Shown here piece by piece: positions 34,356 through 45,767 of a DNA stretch of 64,000 nucleotides. The stretch comes from Cryptomeria japonica. Lineage: Eukaryota > Streptophyta > Pinopsida > Cupressales > Cupressaceae. Under the pieces are notes generated by a model. It was not told where the DNA came from, did not search any database, and saw only the letters and a list, made by a program, of their open reading frames with translations. How positions within the stretch are numbered: position 1 is the first letter of the stretch; the number at the start of each line of letters is the position of its first letter. The stretch covers positions 189,564,270 to 189,628,269 of the forward strand of contig NC_081415.1 in assembly GCF_030272615.1 (NCBI RefSeq), given 5' to 3'. A program made the position numbers and the translations under genes.

Positions 34356-35485
34356 TGTTGGAATCAAGGAACACTGAGGGGGGATGAATCAGTGTTCTGC
34401 AATTTTTAACTTTATTAACTTGTTCTTTCAACCACTTAATGTAAATTAACAAAAGAAGGATGCAGAAACACAAAGTAATCAACAATAACACCATGACACC
34501 AAGATTTTATACGTGGAAAACCCGGTCAAGGGAAAAACCCTGGTGGGGATGAGACCCACAATATAAATATACTTTGCAAAAGTATTGAAAAATTACATTG
34601 GGAGTGCACATGCATTCCGGAACACTACCTAGAGCTCACTGCTCAAAATATCAAGGGTTACAAACCTAGGAAGACTCACTGTCTTACAATATCTTTTACA
34701 AAAGATAATTGGAATGTCTAAACTGAAAAACAACATCTACAAATGCCAAAGTATAGTTCTGGTTAAGGACAAACCACTTAATCTCACTTTCTCTGCTACA
34801 CTACCCTATTCCATTGTTTTGCAATATTCTGGAGCACAAATCCTACACATACACACATGAAATTGCGCACAATCGATTAGAGACACTTTCCACACATTCA
34901 TTGATTTCCAAAATGATCATATCCATTGGTCTTATATATCTGCAACATGAAATTAGATCTTCTACCTGTCGGCTTCAATAACACTATACAAATGATGAAA
35001 TGTGCATACATAGTTAGCTCAATCCGAACTCCAATGCATATGTGGACCAAAAATAATTTTCCACATGTTTCCTAGATGGCAGCTAAACATCCTTGATTAC
35101 AAAAACAATCACCAAAATTACTCCATCAATTCCATACAATGATCAACTATCTAAGATGGTCATACCACATTGTTCAACCCAAAAACTTGTACACTGGATC
35201 TTCTAACTCACACAGAAATCATCACCGGAGGCTAAGATTCTAGAAAAAGGTACTCTAGACATCTAACTATATTCCTCTAGCTTTGCAACCCAAAATATTT
35301 AACATAAATTAAATGTCAACCAAAATACTACACTTTGTCAAATGTTTTGTTCTAGCTCACCGGACTTGACCAAATCTTCATTCTGACTTCTGGTAGGATC
35401 AAATAACACACTGTAGATGGAATATCTGACTTCGGTTGCCATCAATGAAAACACCAGATGACTTGTATAGTGTCTCTTGCCAACA
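34356..35485 (-). mobile_element. Solo LTR of the element D family
   Basis: On the minus strand TGTTGGCAAGAGAC ... TTGATTCCAACA, 1130 bp, without internal sequence. The flanks GCTTG (34351-34355) and ACTTG (35486-35490) differ at one base, consistent with a target duplication that has mutated. It contains a 'CGTATAAAATC' TATA-like word (minus strand, around 34510) and a C-rich run near its end. It sits in opposite orientation inside an LTR of its own family. Solo LTRs arise by recombination between the two LTRs of one element. Confidence 0.85.
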
Positions 35486-36180
35486 ACTTGATAGATGTAT
35501 GAAGTACCTTATTCCATGATTTTAGCCTCCGGTGATAATTGTTGTGGAAGTTAGAAGATCTAGTAAATCGTTTCTCAATCTATTAGTGCAGTTTAATAGT
35601 CTTGTGTAGGTAATCCTTATGTGAAATATGTGGATCAATTTTGGTGATTATTTTTGTGGTCTAGGTGTTTATTCCAAAGGTTGTGGTAGTGGGTGGACAA
35701 TTATTTTGGTCTGCATTGGTATTTTGATTTCAAATTCAGCCGACCGTGTGTACACGTTTCATAATATGCTAAGTGGTCTTGAAGACGACATGCAGATGAT
35801 CTAATATCTTGTTGAAGATATATATGTGATGCATTTTATCATTTTAGTATGTGTGGTGAATGTGAAAAATATTGATAATCCATTGTGCATAGTTGCACGT
35901 GCGCACATTAGAGATTTATTCTCTAGATCAGAGAAGAACAGTGGAGCAGAGTAGTATAAGGCAGAATGCGAAATCAATGGATAATGTTCTTAACTAGAAC
36001 TATACACAAGCATTTGTAGATGTTTTTTCAATAGTTCAAATTCTCTTGTGATCATTTGTAACTCATTTGTAAGGCATTGAGCCTTCCCAGGGTTGTTGCC
36101 CTTTCTTGTTTTAAGCAATGAGCTCTAGGCAGTGTGCCTGAATGCATGTGTATTTAATTGTAAAACATTGTACCTGAGTA
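35486..36180 (+). repeat. Element D 5' LTR, piece 3 of 4
   Basis: Collinear with the solo LTR: both share 'TTAGCCTCCGGTGAT', 'GTTAGAAGATC' and 'GAGCTCTAGGCAGTG'-like blocks. Ends at GAGTA (36176-36180), the left duplication of the Tat-like insertion; the LTR resumes at 47563. Confidence 0.88.
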
Positions 36181-36966
36181 TGTAGACACCTAAAATTGTC
36201 CAGTCTAATTAAATAAATATTTTATTTATTTAATTATTTAAGCCTAATTCTTCTATTAATTAAATAAATCTTTATTTATTTAATTAATTCATTTATCCTC
36301 TTCTAGCCTTATTTCTCATTTAAAAAAATACATTTATTTATTTAAATTATCCTTTTCCTAAATTAAATAAATATCTTATTTATTTAATTATCCCACTTCT
36401 TCTATTAATTAAATAAATTTTTATTTATTTAATTAATTCATTAACCTTTTCCACCCATGACACATGTCATTCATCTCTTAATTCCTACACTACCTACCCA
36501 TTTCATTATTTTATTATTTCCTCTACCTACCCTCTAATCCTAGCCGACCTCCTTCTTTTTACACCTCTCAATCCTATCCCTCCATTTCATATAGTGTCTT
36601 CTATTTAAGGAGATGCCTTCTTCATTATCAAACCCTAATCAATCATCCTAATTAGCTAACTACTTGATCATTTGACTACACTACGATCCTACTTGCAACC
36701 ACATTCTGTTCTTTGTTGAGCTCTTGTGCACATAAAATCTGAGAGCAAATATATCAAGCAAGATCAATGGAGATAGGAAGAATGGAGATCAAAACCCTAT
36801 TGGACATGTAATGGTATAATCTTTGTGATTTCATTTGATTTTCATTGTCTTAGGTAATCTTCATATGTTATGGTAGATCTTTGTTGTTGTTAGGCTAGGG
36901 TTTTGTGGTTGAATTCATTTAGCCTTTCAATTTTGTTATTATTGTTATCCATTTTCACCATAAACA
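36181..36966 (+). repeat. 5' LTR of the Tat-like element
   Basis: TGTAGACACC ... CACCATAAACA. Contains a 'CTATTTAAGGAG' TATA-like word near 36601 followed by the probable transcribed part. Next comes TTTTGACACGCCCC, a diverged primer-site-like sequence. Confidence 0.93.
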
Positions 36967-37074
36967 TTTTGACACGCCCCATGGGACATGGATTTTTATT
37001 AGATTTTTGTTTTTTTTGCAGATTTTTCTAACCCTATATTGCTGTTTTGTAAAACAATTTGGAGAATAACCTTG

Positions 37075-37965
37075 TGCAGCTAGGGTTTTGGACCAAAAAT
37101 CAAGATCTTGGAGAGATTTGATCATATCTCACAAACGGCTAGGAAATTTTGCACCAAATTGTTTTTTCAAGTTGAATAAAGTATCAAGAGCTCTCAATAC
37201 AAAATTCAGATTTTTTGGAGCACATTTTCATTTTCTATGAATTTTTTATGATTTTTCATAAAAAATTAATTTTGAGAGCAAATGAGAGAATTTTTTGGAT
37301 TTTCTTACATTTTTGGAAATATCTCATAATTATACACATGATCTATTCTTTTTAATTTTAATTTTGATACAAAATATTTCCCTAAAAATTGGATCTTTAA
37401 AAATTAGGGTTTTTCCTTATTTTGATCATATCTCACAAAAAGATTTTAATTTTGGCATAAATTTTTTTTTTAATGTCAGGAAAAGTATCATAAGGATCTA
37501 GTACAAATTTAAGATTTTTTGGATATATTTGGAAATTTATATGAATTTTTTATGATTTTTCATAAAAAATTAATTTTGAGAGAAAATTAGCAAATTTTTC
37601 AGATTTTCTTACTTTTTTGGAAATATATCCAAATTTTAAATAGGATATAGTCTTTGTGATTTTAAATTTGATGCAAAATAATTCCTCAAAAATTAGATCT
37701 TTGAAAATTAGGGTTTTGCATTATTTTACTCATATCTCACAAACTGCTTGGATTTGTTGTAGAAATTTTTTTATGAAGGTTTGGAAGACTATCAGGACTC
37801 TCCAATAAAAATTTCAGATTTTTTGGATCGATTTTGCATTTTATATGAATTTTTTATGATTTTTCATAAAAAATTAATTTTTGGAGCAAATTAGCAATTT
37901 TTTTGGATTTTCTTACATTTCTGGAAATCTCTTGAAATTTTATAGGTGGTATTTTTTTTATGATG
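37075..37965. repeat. Three ~305-bp tandem repeats, each with a 12-bp perfect hairpin
   Basis: The marker TCATATCTC occurs at 37122, 37427 and 37731 (spacing 305 and 304). Each unit contains AATTTTTTATGA, a TTTT loop, and TCATAAAAAATT at 37240-37267, 37544-37571 and 37848-37875. The hairpin is unchanged while surrounding bases differ between units. Confidence 0.9.
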
Positions 37966-38439
37966 AATCAGATATTTGAATTGGTCAACAAAACGCATGG
38001 TTGAAGGCCCCTATTTCACAAAGTCTTTTGGATCTAAAATTTATCTAACTTGTGTGCTTGCAGGAAGGGGTGATCATTTGAAACAATCCAAACTACTAAC
38101 AACTCTTTGTTGCAAGTCCTTGGCAAGGGTTTTGATTTTTATTGTGTGCTTTGTTTTCATAGACTAGCAAACACTTCAATTGGTGCACTAAAATTGAATC
38201 ATTATCTTTTGTGTCTTGAGCAATAGGCTCTTTTTGTTTAATCTTTAGAGGGCCTGTCTTCCCATGTGGTCATTAGGACTACTAGTGAGAAGAGAACGAC
38301 CCAAGTGGTAGTGAGGAAAACCCACCTCTTTCGAACCACTATAAACAAATGTATTCATGGTGAAAACTATGGATAACGTGTGCTGATTAGTTCATACCGA
38401 CACTATGTCTCCCCATAAACCCATTTGATTAAATTTATT

Positions 38440-38800
38440 TGACCATTTGTAGGGCGTAACCCCTACTGGCTAGGAGCCTTCTGTATTTACAGAGCTGAAA
38501 GTGCCGCATGTATGGCCACACGATCGGATGCCCTTACTGGCACCTTTTTGTTTTAGAAGCCCAAATCCTTCTAGTTGTTGGGGCAGGAGGTCGGACCTCT
38601 GGTAGTGGCCCACACACATACGGTTCTTAGTAGAGATACAAAGTTCACCACGGGGAGTTTTCGTGGGGACTGATGCTTGGCTGACCCGAGAAGTGAGTGC
38701 CGAAGGTGGAGCCAGTGAGGTCAAGCATCTAAGTATCCGCTCTGAATAGCATAGCCTCAGGGGTAAAACCCCATGTGGGATCAACAACTATTGTCTTGGC
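38440..38800 (+). other. GC-richer leader block with potential hairpins
   Basis: Base composition stands out from the AT-rich flanks. Potential stems: GTAGGG/CCCTAC (38449-38466), CCACG/CGTGG around 38650-38668, GGGG-TAAAA-CCCC (38760-38772). A 105-codon minus-strand ORF spans it but has no recognisable domain and is not called as a gene. It could be a structured packaging or translation signal; that is inference. Confidence 0.5.
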
Positions 38801-39496
38801 TAGCCATAAGAATTGTGCTTGACTTATTTTAAACATTCAAACATTCAAGACCAAACAACAAAACATTGTGTCTTTTGTGTCTTCAAGTGTATGCAAAACA
38901 ATTTTACATCAAACAACACACTTTTCTTGGAGTCATTGTTAGTCTAAACACTTGCAAACATTGAGTCCTCATCAACATTGTGTCCTCTTGTCACGAAAAA
39001 TAGTCACAACCAACAACTTCACAAATTGGAAAAATTTTACAGTCCAACAAACATGAGCAATCAGTTTCAGAATTCTTGAGCTTCCTAGGTTATTTCTCCA
39101 GGTTTCATTTAGCATTCAACTTGTCTTTGGGATCATTGCTTTACATCTTGCTTTACATTCACACTTGTCTAAACTTGAGTCAAAAGGTCACTTGATTGTC
39201 CTCATCATACTTTGTCAACACACTACATACAACAACACTTTGCTAAGTGGTCCCTCATCAAGGTCTATCACCTTTGGGTCTCATTTGGTCTTACTTAGAG
39301 TCAAGGTCAACTTACCTCATCAAGAGAAACTATCCTCTCTTTGGAAGTCACACCTACTCTACTACATACATACTTGGTCTTACACTTTGGACATTGCAAG
39401 TACACCTCAAATTCATTTACATTCCATCCAACTCTTGGTCTTCCATACTTTTTCCATTTTCATCTAGTCTCACACATCTCGGTTAATACCTAGTTC

Positions 39497-41176
39497 ATGG
39501 TTGAAACCCATCTTCAAAAATCTAGGAGAGAAGCTAAAGAGGCTCAAGAGTCTGCAAACATGAGTTCTTATGAGTATGATAATGATATCTTTTTCAATTT
39601 TGATCATACTACATTACCTGACATGGATGCCTATAGAAACATTCCAAATGTTGAGAACATGGACACTACAAACAATAATGATACACACAATGACAATACG
39701 GGCAACTTTTCAGTACATTCAGCAGATGTGGAAGAATCCATTATGAATCTCCATTTCAATCGTTTGGTTGAGGAAATAATGAGGAGAGATAGACAATACT
39801 TCCTACAAATGATGGCACAAAGTGGAGCCAAGATACCTCATTATTTTGACATATCTCAAATAATGGAACATAGACCTTTGCAACAAACTCACTCCAACAT
39901 GGATCAAAGCAGACCTAATAGTGGATGCAATAGAGGACCACATATGGTGCTTGAATCACCATCATCTTTGTTTCAAAAACCAGAGGTCCCACATACACAT
40001 GGTCAAGCATATGATACTCACCTTCGCAGGCCATTATGGAAGTCTTATGCAGACAGATATGCTCAATCACATACCAATGCTAAGGATCAACCACCAAAGC
40101 AATTGGATATTCCAAGGCATGCTCAAAATTTGGACACAAGGAAACCCCGTGTCAAATTTGGGGGCAACACAGTAGAACATGACATGCCTATAGAATATGG
40201 TATACATGCACAAAATAGATATGGAGTTCCTCAACATGAATCTATACCAAGTGGTCCATATGCACAACATCATTATAGACCTCCTCCATATGAACATGTG
40301 TATGATCAATATCATCCATATATGCAACATTCTCCTCCTCCAATTGGTGCCTCAAGCATGGGGTATGGTCCGAGAAGTCGATCTCCACCTAAGAGCAATT
40401 TGGAGCAACAAATCAGGGACTTACAAAAGAAAATGGAGGACATAAATACACCGAAGCCAACATACATAATAAGAGACATATGTCCTTATCCATTTGACAA
40501 GAGCATTCCAATGCCTCCATTTCCTACACACTTTGTGATGCCTAAGTTTGATAAGTATAGAGGAAAAGGGGATCCTAAGGCACACATAAGACAGTTTTTC
40601 ACAGCTTGCATTGAAGTAGCAGCAGAAGAGACATATTTGATGAGATTATTCCCACAAAGCTTAGGCGATCAAGCTATGGAATGGTTCTCCCAACTACCAC
40701 CTGGTATTAAGTCATGGGGTGACTTAGCAGAGGCATTTATTCAACATTTCTCCTACAATATAGAGACAGACATATCCGTCACTACTTTGTGCAACACCAA
40801 GCAAAAAGAGGGAGAGTCTTTTGCATCATTTTTACAAAGATGGAGGAATCTAGCCAGCAGATGCTCTTGTAAAATTCCACAAAAACAAATGGTAGAGATG
40901 TTCACACAAAACGTTAATAAAGACATTGGCTATGATCTAAGAAAAGCTTGTTTGTCCACCTTCAAGGATGTCATTGAAAAGGGCTTAGCGATAGAAAAGG
41001 TTCTAATTGAACAAGGAGTCATTAAGATATTTAAGGAGAACAAAGATGACTTTAAAGGAAAAGACAAGCCAAGATTTTGGAATAAAAACAAGAACACAGT
41101 CAATGATGGTGTTGTTGATGCCAACACAGTGCGACCAAAATTCATCTTTTCGGGATCAAGTTCTACAAACAATTAA
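39497..41176 (+). CDS. gag: Gag protein of the Tat-like element
   Basis: 559 codons from an ATG with A at -3 region and G at +4. Residues 1-110 are acidic and Asn-rich; 110-300 are rich in His, Gln, Pro and Tyr; about 335-520 is the retrotransposon Gag capsid domain ('MPPFPTHFVMPKFDKYRGKGDPKAHIRQFF', split by the protein as one fold; 'AMEWFSQLPPGIKSWGDLAEAFIQHF'; 'ESFASFLQRWRNLA'). The stop TAA at 41174 and a TGA at about 41201 interrupt a frame that continues unchanged into the zinc-finger/protease region, so the natural product was longer. It would form the particle that encapsidates element RNA. Confidence 0.85.
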   Translation: MVETHLQKSRREAKEAQESANMSSYEYDNDIFFNFDHTTLPDMDAYRNIPNVENMDTTNNNDTHNDNTGNFSVHSADVEESIMNLHFNRLVEEIMRRDRQYFLQMMAQSGAKIPHYFDISQIMEHRPLQQTHSNMDQSRPNSGCNRGPHMVLESPSSLFQKPEVPHTHGQAYDTHLRRPLWKSYADRYAQSHTNAKDQPPKQLDIPRHAQNLDTRKPRVKFGGNTVEHDMPIEYGIHAQNRYGVPQHESIPSGPYAQHHYRPPPYEHVYDQYHPYMQHSPPPIGASSMGYGPRSRSPPKSNLEQQIRDLQKKMEDINTPKPTYIIRDICPYPFDKSIPMPPFPTHFVMPKFDKYRGKGDPKAHIRQFFTACIEVAAEETYLMRLFPQSLGDQAMEWFSQLPPGIKSWGDLAEAFIQHFSYNIETDISVTTLCNTKQKEGESFASFLQRWRNLASRCSCKIPQKQMVEMFTQNVNKDIGYDLRKACLSTFKDVIEKGLAIEKVLIEQGVIKIFKENKDDFKGKDKPRFWNKNKNTVNDGVVDANTVRPKFIFSGSSSTNN

Positions 41177-42583
41177 GTGAATACTCAAACAACTTCTAGA
41201 TCATGAAGGAAGTACACTCCACTGGGAGAACCACTTGAGTTAGTCTTCAAAAAGTTAGTGGCAAACAAGGTAATCACAGTTCCATATTTTCCTCCATATG
41301 AACCAAAGGTTAAACCAAATTGGTGGAATGATGATGAGTATTGTGAATTTCATAAGAGCAAGGGTCACAAGACAGGAAATTGTCACCGACTGAAGAACAT
41401 CGTACAAGATCTCATTGATAGAGGTGACATTGAGATTGAGGGACACTCATCCAATCAAGAACATGAGATGTTTAAGGAACCTTTCCCAAAACATGACAAG
41501 GGAAAAGCTAAAGCCACAGATGATCAAACCAACTATACTAGAGCACTTTACAACTATGATTCAACCATCAATCACATCTCAATGGACAATTATGCCTCTA
41601 CTATTATCATCAAGGACAAAAACCCTGAGAATCCTACTCAGAGACCCAAGATTGTCCTAAAAGGTGTTGGATCTTCTTCCGAACCTACTTCTGAATGTAA
41701 TGTTACAACCCGTCGAGGTAAAATTACTTTGCCAGGTGCTTCAATTAAAAACACTACTTCTTCATCAACCAAACCTGAGTATGACCTTGTAGAACAGTTA
41801 GAGAAGACACCCGCGCTCATCTCCATACTTGAGCTCTTACGCATATCCCCCGCTCATAAAGCTATTCTTGACAAAATCTTGAGAGACACCGCCATTCCTA
41901 CTGATCTGAATGTGGACCAGTTTCAAGCCATGGTGGGATACCTGTCCATTCCACATTCCCTTACATTCACAGAAGCCGATGACGCCTCTGTAAGTCAGCC
42001 ACATAATGCACCACTACATGTTGAAGCCTTCATATGCAAACATAGAATAAAGTGGGTCCTGATAGATGGAGGAGCTGGTCTAAACATTTGTACATTGAGC
42101 ACAATTAAACAATTGGGATATTCTGATAAAGATGTAAATTCTACAAATCAAATCACCATCAAGGCATATGATGATGAAGAGCGCTCATCCAAGGGCATAG
42201 TCACTTTACCTCTCAGAGTTGGGCCAGTTACAAAGGATGTAGTTTGTCAAGTCCTAGACCTTGATCTCACATACAACATATTGCTAGGACGTCCATGGAT
42301 TCATGAGATGAGCACAGTACCATCTACATATCATTGATGTATCAAGTTTCCACACAATGGAGTTGAAGTGACTATCAAAGCTGACCCAAATCCATTCATA
42401 TATTGCAACAATCTGCAACCTCGATCAGAAATAACAATACCAGTCAATCGACAAGCTATTCCTTCTTTAGCATATGTGGATCCAGAATCCTTGAAAGCTT
42501 CTACATCCAAACAAACAGAGATCAAAGAAAAGTTCAAGGTTAAAGACCTGGGATGTGGTGAGTATATCTTTCATGTTGATTAA
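41177..42583 (+). pseudogene. Zinc finger and aspartic protease region of the Tat-like element
   Basis: In the same frame as gag. A CX2H..H..C type motif (CEFHKSKGHKTGNC, near 41340) is the nucleocapsid knuckle variant typical of Tat-type Gag. After a linker, a retropepsin domain lies at about 41990-42340 with an intact-looking 'VLIDGGAGLNI' active site and 'NILLGRPW' near its end. A TGA at 42335 interrupts 'STYH.CIKFPHNG', and the segment ends with TAA at 42581. Only stops, no frameshifts, break it, in line with a recent insertion. A protease made from it would cut the polyprotein. Confidence 0.85.
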
Positions 42584-43609
42584 CTCCCACTGTCTCCTAA
42601 GGTATTTAGTCGACAGGAACAATCTATAAACAATTTGCAAGGAATTGGGTGTGAACCACCTAGTGTTGTGGCTACTAAGTCTGAATGCAAATCTCCTCTA
42701 GTGGTGCAAGCAACTCTTGATATCAATAGTCCTAAGAGTGGTTCCAACAAAGAATCTATTGAGCGTATCACCAGCCCTCTTGATAACTCACATAGCTTTA
42801 CCATTTCATCCACTCATTCCATTTCCACTCCTCTCCCAGTCTTGGATCAACAAGATTTACAAAAGTCCTTACTCATTGGGGATCAAAAATCAAGCTTTGA
42901 AAAGAAAAATCTAAAAGTCAAAAATAAAGAGAAGTCCTTCAGTCTAAATCAAAATCAAAAGCTATTGGACTCTGAAAAAATCAAAGTCAAGGATAAAAAT
43001 CCTATGAAAGAAAAGGAACAAGAGATGATCTCCCCTAATATCAAAATAACTGGGGGCAAAAGTTCTACAATTTTACATCAAAAAGCATACTTGTTGATCC
43101 TAAGTCTCCATCGTGCTATCCTACTTTCACTTCTTTTCGCAATCATAAGCCTTCATCAATCATCCACTTGTTCCATACATCCTTTCCCTTCTGGCGATAC
43201 ATCATGGACCTTTAATGGAGCTTCCTCGAGGGAATTTGTTATCAAGGATGCCCAAACTTCTTTAGGTGACACGCATATGGGCCTGTGTAGTCCACACACT
43301 AGTAATTCTATCTTAGTTCCTTCATCAAGGAAGACTGTCACTCAAGCTACACGTCATTCAATCAAGGAACAATGCAGCTACAATCATAAAGTCAAGCCTC
43401 GCACATTTGAGGTAGGTGATTTGGTTCTCAGAGAAAACCCCAAAAATCAGCAAGACAAAGAGAAGAAGGGAAAGTTCGAACCAAATTGGCTTGGTCCTTA
43501 CATCATTACAGCAGCATATGGATCTGGGGCATATCAGCTCTCAACTACAGAAGGTGAACCTTTGGAGGATGCTATCAACAGCATGCAGCTTCACAGGTTT
43601 TACACATAG
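42584..43609 (+). pseudogene. Linker fused to integrase C-terminus; RT-RNase H-integrase core deleted
   Basis: Still in the gag frame. A Ser/Lys-rich linker (42635-43070) passes without RT into a short hydrophobic and Ser-rich stretch, then into 'HKVKPRTFEVGDLVLR' and 'KFEPNWLGPYIITAAYGSGAYQL', the GPY-type C-terminal domain of gypsy integrases, and a normal stop. The enzyme core is therefore missing between about 43070 and 43370. Frame is preserved across the deletion, suggesting selection for a Gag-linker-tail product or simple chance. The element would need RT and integrase from elsewhere. Confidence 0.8.
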
Positions 43610-45304
43610 CTCTTTGGAATATCCTAATTCAAAAATACAAAAAAATAAAAAATTTCAGAAAAAAAAATAAAATTCAAAAATACAAAAAAATTATAAAACA
43701 AAAAAAATCGTTACTTGCTGAAAACCTAGCAAACAGGCGCCTTGTGACACAGAAAACATTGAAAAATCAAAAAAAGTAAAGAGAAATAATTTTGTCCAAT
43801 GGTGAAAACCACTTCGGTGGCACCTTGGGCAAGTACCATGGTGAAAACTGGGTCACCAGCGCCATGCATAGAGACATTGCTCCTCCCTCCTTCAGGATTC
43901 ACTTTTATCCTTTCACTTTGCACACACTCACGACCAATTCATTCATAATAAACTTACCCATTCCCATCATGGCTTGTTATTGATCTACCCAAGATTGGTT
44001 AGCCATTCATAATAAACCTCCCTTTTCACTCCCTTTCCATCCATAATAAATTAGATCCTATCTGTGGCTAAGGCAAATCCTACGTCTAGTAATGGGTGTG
44101 GAACTAAGAACATCACATGTTTCAAGGAGTATAGTTTCTTCCAGCTTCCTTTAGTCTATCCGTGCACAATCTACAATAAAGCAACATTTGCATCACAGAT
44201 CCGTAATAAAGTATGAGCTTCATGGATTCAATTAGTTTCAGATGAGACACAATAGCAACAATGGGCTTCAACAAAATCAAATCTTTCAACAGACTCAGAC
44301 AACATTATGGTTTAGTGCTATCTATCCATTTTGTGAAAGTAAACATTGTGACCACAATCAAATACGACTTATACAAGTGACAAGAGACACTAAACTTGAG
44401 GACTATAGTGGATGTTGGTGTCGAGTCTTAGTTTTCTTTTGATTTAATCTTTTGGTGACATGTCTTTTAGCTTTTTTAGGACGTCTCTGACTAGAGATTC
44501 TATCTCTAGGATGTCTTTGACTAGAAAGGCAAGGATGGGGTATCGTCACCTATTTTCTTTTGCTATTTGTGGATTGTCTCTTAGTAATGCTATGACTTGT
44601 CCAAGGATATGAGGACACTATGAGTCTAGTGTGAATTGGGGCATTGTTTGTTTGTGACTATCTTATCTCCATGCAAACAGGTACAATGACTTTCTGGGTC
44701 GAACATATGCCTCGATTGTCATAACCTACTTGCCATAATAAAGCTCAATGATGATAACGCACAAGAAGCTCTTTCACTTTCATATCTTCTGTCTTCCATC
44801 CCCCTTTCTTGATTGACTTCCATCATCCTTCTCGAGTCTGCGTAGCCTGCTATCACATGACTGAGTATAATGACACACCAAAAACATTTGCATTTCATGT
44901 AGTTGCACCTGCATTACCACATATTAAGCATTTCATACATACATATAGATATCACAATTGCACCATATCTTGCACACAACACATGTTAGCACATCTTACA
45001 TTTTCATCATGTAAATAGTTCTTTGCAGTATCATATTCATCTGCATTACATACATTCACATTTGCATCATGCATACACATATAAAACATAAAAGAACAAA
45101 AAAAATATATTGCATTGCATCATATACATATTTGCATCCATATCATAAGCATCACATAGAAACATACATCACATAGGTGCACATGCATATAGCTTCCACA
45201 AAGATGAATCATCTCATATATATATAAAGTGTCATGATACAATGATGTCAAAATCAAATGGCTACAATCACCCGCAGGTGTCTACATCATCATACAAAAT
45301 GGTA
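43610..45304 (+). other. Post-pol noncoding region, part 1
   Basis: Starts with an A-rich AAATACAAAAAA repeat stretch (43630-43710), parallel to the A-rich region of element E. It is followed by 'TGGTGAAAACC..TTCGGTGGC' and related repeats near 43800-43870 and a CATACACAT-rich segment (44880-45240). No gene supported. Confidence 0.6.
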
Positions 45305-45736
45305 CAAAATTGATACAGAGGAACCCACTGATAACTCCTGCCAACACTGTTGGTAGTGCTAATCCTGTCCATGTCATGGTATCCCATACCACATCTCCAG
45401 TCCCATATCCTAGAACACTCATCTCAGTGCCTCCCTGTCTCCATCTCGATCGTATGGAATAAGATCCCCGTCGATCGGTATCCGCAAAATCCTATATACA
45501 TCCTCAAGGGTGACTATCATCTCACCCATTGGCAAATGAAATGTACATGTCTCGGAGTGCCATCTCTCCGCTAGTGCAGTCAGTAGTCCCATATTCACTC
45601 GAAACTCAGGCACATACAGAACATGTCTCAAACCCATCGCCTCAATCACCGCTCGGTCTCCAAGTGTCAACTCAGGTCTCAATCTCTATGTCGAAGGGAA
45701 TCTCTCCCGTGACTCCAACATCGGCAAATACTCCTG
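45305..45736 (-). pseudogene. Antisense plant mobile domain (PMD) gene fragment
   Basis: On the minus strand, open from 45736 except for a TAG at 45686-45688, a TGA and TAG near 45404-45415, then a +1 shift. Residues 'YLPMLESRERFPST', 'RLRPELTLGDRAVIEAMGL', 'LLTALAERWHSETCTFHLPMGEMIVTLEDVYRIL', 'PIDG' and, after the shift, 'WDTMTWTGLALPTVLAGVISGFL' follow the plant mobile domain (the MAIN/MAIL1-type domain, related to Mutator-like transposons). TTGACTGCAG just upstream looks like a splice acceptor, suggesting an exon of an intron-containing gene. Extra antisense ORFs between integrase and 3' LTR are known in Tat-lineage elements. (Quoted stretches are segments of one chain.). Confidence 0.88.
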
Positions 45737-45767
45737 CAGTCAAGCAAGTCAATTGTGTCAGTCATAA

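Larger units (their letters stand above)
36967..39496 (+). other. 5' leader of the Tat-like element
   Basis: 2.5 kb without a supported ORF before the gag ATG. It holds a weak primer-site-like start, a three-unit ~305-bp tandem repeat (37075-37965), a GC-richer block with several potential hairpins (38440-38800), and a CA-rich stretch before gag. Long untranslated leaders are usual in Tat/Ogre-type elements. Confidence 0.75.

Noticed and set aside
38470-38787. A 105-codon minus-strand ORF in the Tat-like leader.
   Set aside because: No domain, no splice or promoter signals, and its openness can be explained by local GC content; kept only as part of a structured-block observation.
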